A DNA stretch of 7,497 nt from Candidatus Nesterenkonia stercoripullorum (GTDB taxonomy: Bacteria; Actinomycetota; Actinomycetes; Actinomycetales; Micrococcaceae): assembly GCA_019114115.1 (NCBI GenBank), contig DXGD01000498.1, positions 1 to 7,497 of the forward strand, read 5' to 3'. Made by a program: the position numbers and the translations under genes. Positions 6,481 to 7,497 of this stretch are shown in pieces. The notes under the pieces are model-generated. The model was not told where the DNA came from and did no database searches. It saw only the letters and a program-made list of their open reading frames with translations. Positions within the stretch are counted from its first letter, which is position 1. The number at the start of each line of letters is the position of its first letter.

Positions 6481-7497
6481 ATGGGGCGATCTGAAGTGAC
6501 GCATGAGGCGACCACCTTGACGAGCCGGGCCTTGTTCATCGACGCCCGGGAGCAGGCAGAGGTCCGCTCAACCGTGCTGGAGGATCCTGGTCCCGGCCAG
6601 GTCAGACTGCGTGTGGAGCATGTGGGGATCTGCGGTTCCGATCTCCACTATTTCTTCGAGGGGGCGAACGGCGCATTCGTCGTGCGAGAGCCGCTGATTC
6701 CCGGACACGAGCTCTCGGGCACAGTCGACTACGACCCGGCGGGCGAGTTCGCGGACGGCACGGGCGTCACCGTCCATCCCGCGCGGTTCGGCACCCGAGA
6801 CGATCGTTTCGCTGATGCACCCCAGCTCTGGCCCGGCGGCTCCTACCTGGGCAGCGCCTCGACCTGGCCGCACACTCAAGGGGCAGTCAGCGAGTACCTC
6901 GTCGTGGAGCGGCACATGATCCGGGCGCTTCCCGAAGATCTGCCGATCCGGCGCGCAGTGCTAGCCGAGCCGCTCGGCGTCGCTCTCCACGCGCTGACCC
7001 AGGCGCGACTGGTCGGCGCCAGGATCGAGGGGGCGCGGGTGCTGGTGACGGGGTCCGGTCCGGTGGGCCTGCTCGCCGTCGCTGCCGCCTCAGCTGCGGG
7101 AGCCGCCGAGATCACCGCCACCGATGTGCTGCCCGGGCCGCTGCGCCGGGCTCGCGAGCAGGGAGCCGATACGGTCGTCGACGTGACGCGGGAAGAGCTC
7201 CAGGAATCCGCGTATGACCTCGTCCTTGAGTGCTCGGGAGCAGCGCCGTCGGTCAACGCGGTCCTTCGCGCGGTACGGCCTGCTGGTGTGATCGTGCAGG
7301 TAGGGATGATGCCCGCGGAACCGCGTCCTGTCGATCTCTCGCCGTTCATCTCCAAGGAGGTGCGCTACGTCGGGACCTTCCGGTTTGCCGACGAGATCGA
7401 CGGCGCCCTGAAGCTGCTCGCTGAGCGTCCTGGCATCGAGGGCGTGATCACCCATGAGCTTCCCCCGGAGGATCCGGCAGTGCTTTTCGCCGCCGCG
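6481..7497 (+). CDS. idnD: L-idonate 5-dehydrogenase-like MDR enzyme, 3'-truncated by the window edge
   Basis: A medium-chain (zinc) dehydrogenase predicted to oxidise L-idonate to 5-keto-D-gluconate. 339 residues are visible, and the frame is still open at the window end; about 10-15 C-terminal residues are missing compared with the 343-residue E. coli IdnD. The catalytic zinc ligands are C51 (GICGSDLHY), H76-E77 (PGHE) and E163 (AEPL). The Rossmann loop is GSGPVG at 191-196, and D215 ends the second strand, suggesting NAD(H). VQVGM and the GTFRFADE block are IdnD-like. The structural-zinc lobe, four cysteines in E. coli IdnD, holds no cysteine here (residues 99-125), although its length is nearly unchanged. 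ATG 6481 lies 1 nt after the SDR stop but has only a weak ribosome site. GTG 6496, preceded by GGGGCGA, is a possible alternative start. Xylitol/sorbitol dehydrogenase activity cannot be excluded. Confidence 0.86.
   Translation, partial: MGRSEVTHEATTLTSRALFIDAREQAEVRSTVLEDPGPGQVRLRVEHVGICGSDLHYFFEGANGAFVVREPLIPGHELSGTVDYDPAGEFADGTGVTVHPARFGTRDDRFADAPQLWPGGSYLGSASTWPHTQGAVSEYLVVERHMIRALPEDLPIRRAVLAEPLGVALHALTQARLVGARIEGARVLVTGSGPVGLLAVAAASAAGAAEITATDVLPGPLRRAREQGADTVVDVTREELQESAYDLVLECSGAAPSVNAVLRAVRPAGVIVQVGMMPAEPRPVDLSPFISKEVRYVGTFRFADEIDGALKLLAERPGIEGVITHELPPEDPAVLFAAA

Noticed and set aside
6876..7355. 159-codon minus-strand open frame
   Set aside because: It is antisense to the idnD gene and rich in Arg, Ser, Thr and Ala, as expected for a mirrored GC-rich frame.

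Overview
The window is a gene-dense, high-GC stretch with every recognisable gene on the + strand. Protein sequences (an actinobacterial-type glycerol kinase, an actinobacterial-style lipoprotein signal, GTG starts, GC-rich third positions) point to an actinomycete, most likely of the Micrococcales. The genus cannot be fixed from this sequence.

Layout: (1) 3-1337, the C-terminal seven-eighths of glycerol kinase GlpK, cut by the left edge. (2) 1338-1587, a 250-bp lower-GC intergenic region rich in inverted and direct repeats, probably the control region of the next operon. (3) 1588-5574, a complete four-gene ABC importer of the polyamine/iron/phosphonate (Pot/Fbp) type: lipoprotein binding protein, ATPase with TOBE domain, and two different permeases. 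The last three genes are tightly packed: the ATPase and first permease overlap, and the second permease follows after 2 nt. (4) 5575-5663, a short gap almost filled by a long near-perfect hairpin. (5) 5664-6479, a gluconate 5-dehydrogenase (IdnO-type SDR), followed after 1 nt by (6) 6481-7497, an L-idonate 5-dehydrogenase (IdnD-type MDR) that lacks only its last dozen or so residues at the right edge.

How it fits together (inference): IdnD oxidises L-idonate to 5-keto-D-gluconate and IdnO reduces that to D-gluconate. In E. coli the substrate enters through the GntP-family permease IdnT. Here a Pot-type ABC importer sits directly upstream in the same orientation, so the simplest reading is that it imports the sugar acid, or a related polyol or sugar acid, used by the two dehydrogenases. 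By-eye comparison of the binding protein with PotD supports a non-polyamine ligand. A gluconate kinase and a regulator would complete the pathway, but neither is in the window.

Nothing here is an unmistakably new system. The points most worth following are the ABC importer/idonate dehydrogenase pairing, the repeat-rich control region, the hairpin dividing transporter from enzyme genes, and the loss of the structural-zinc cysteines in IdnD.
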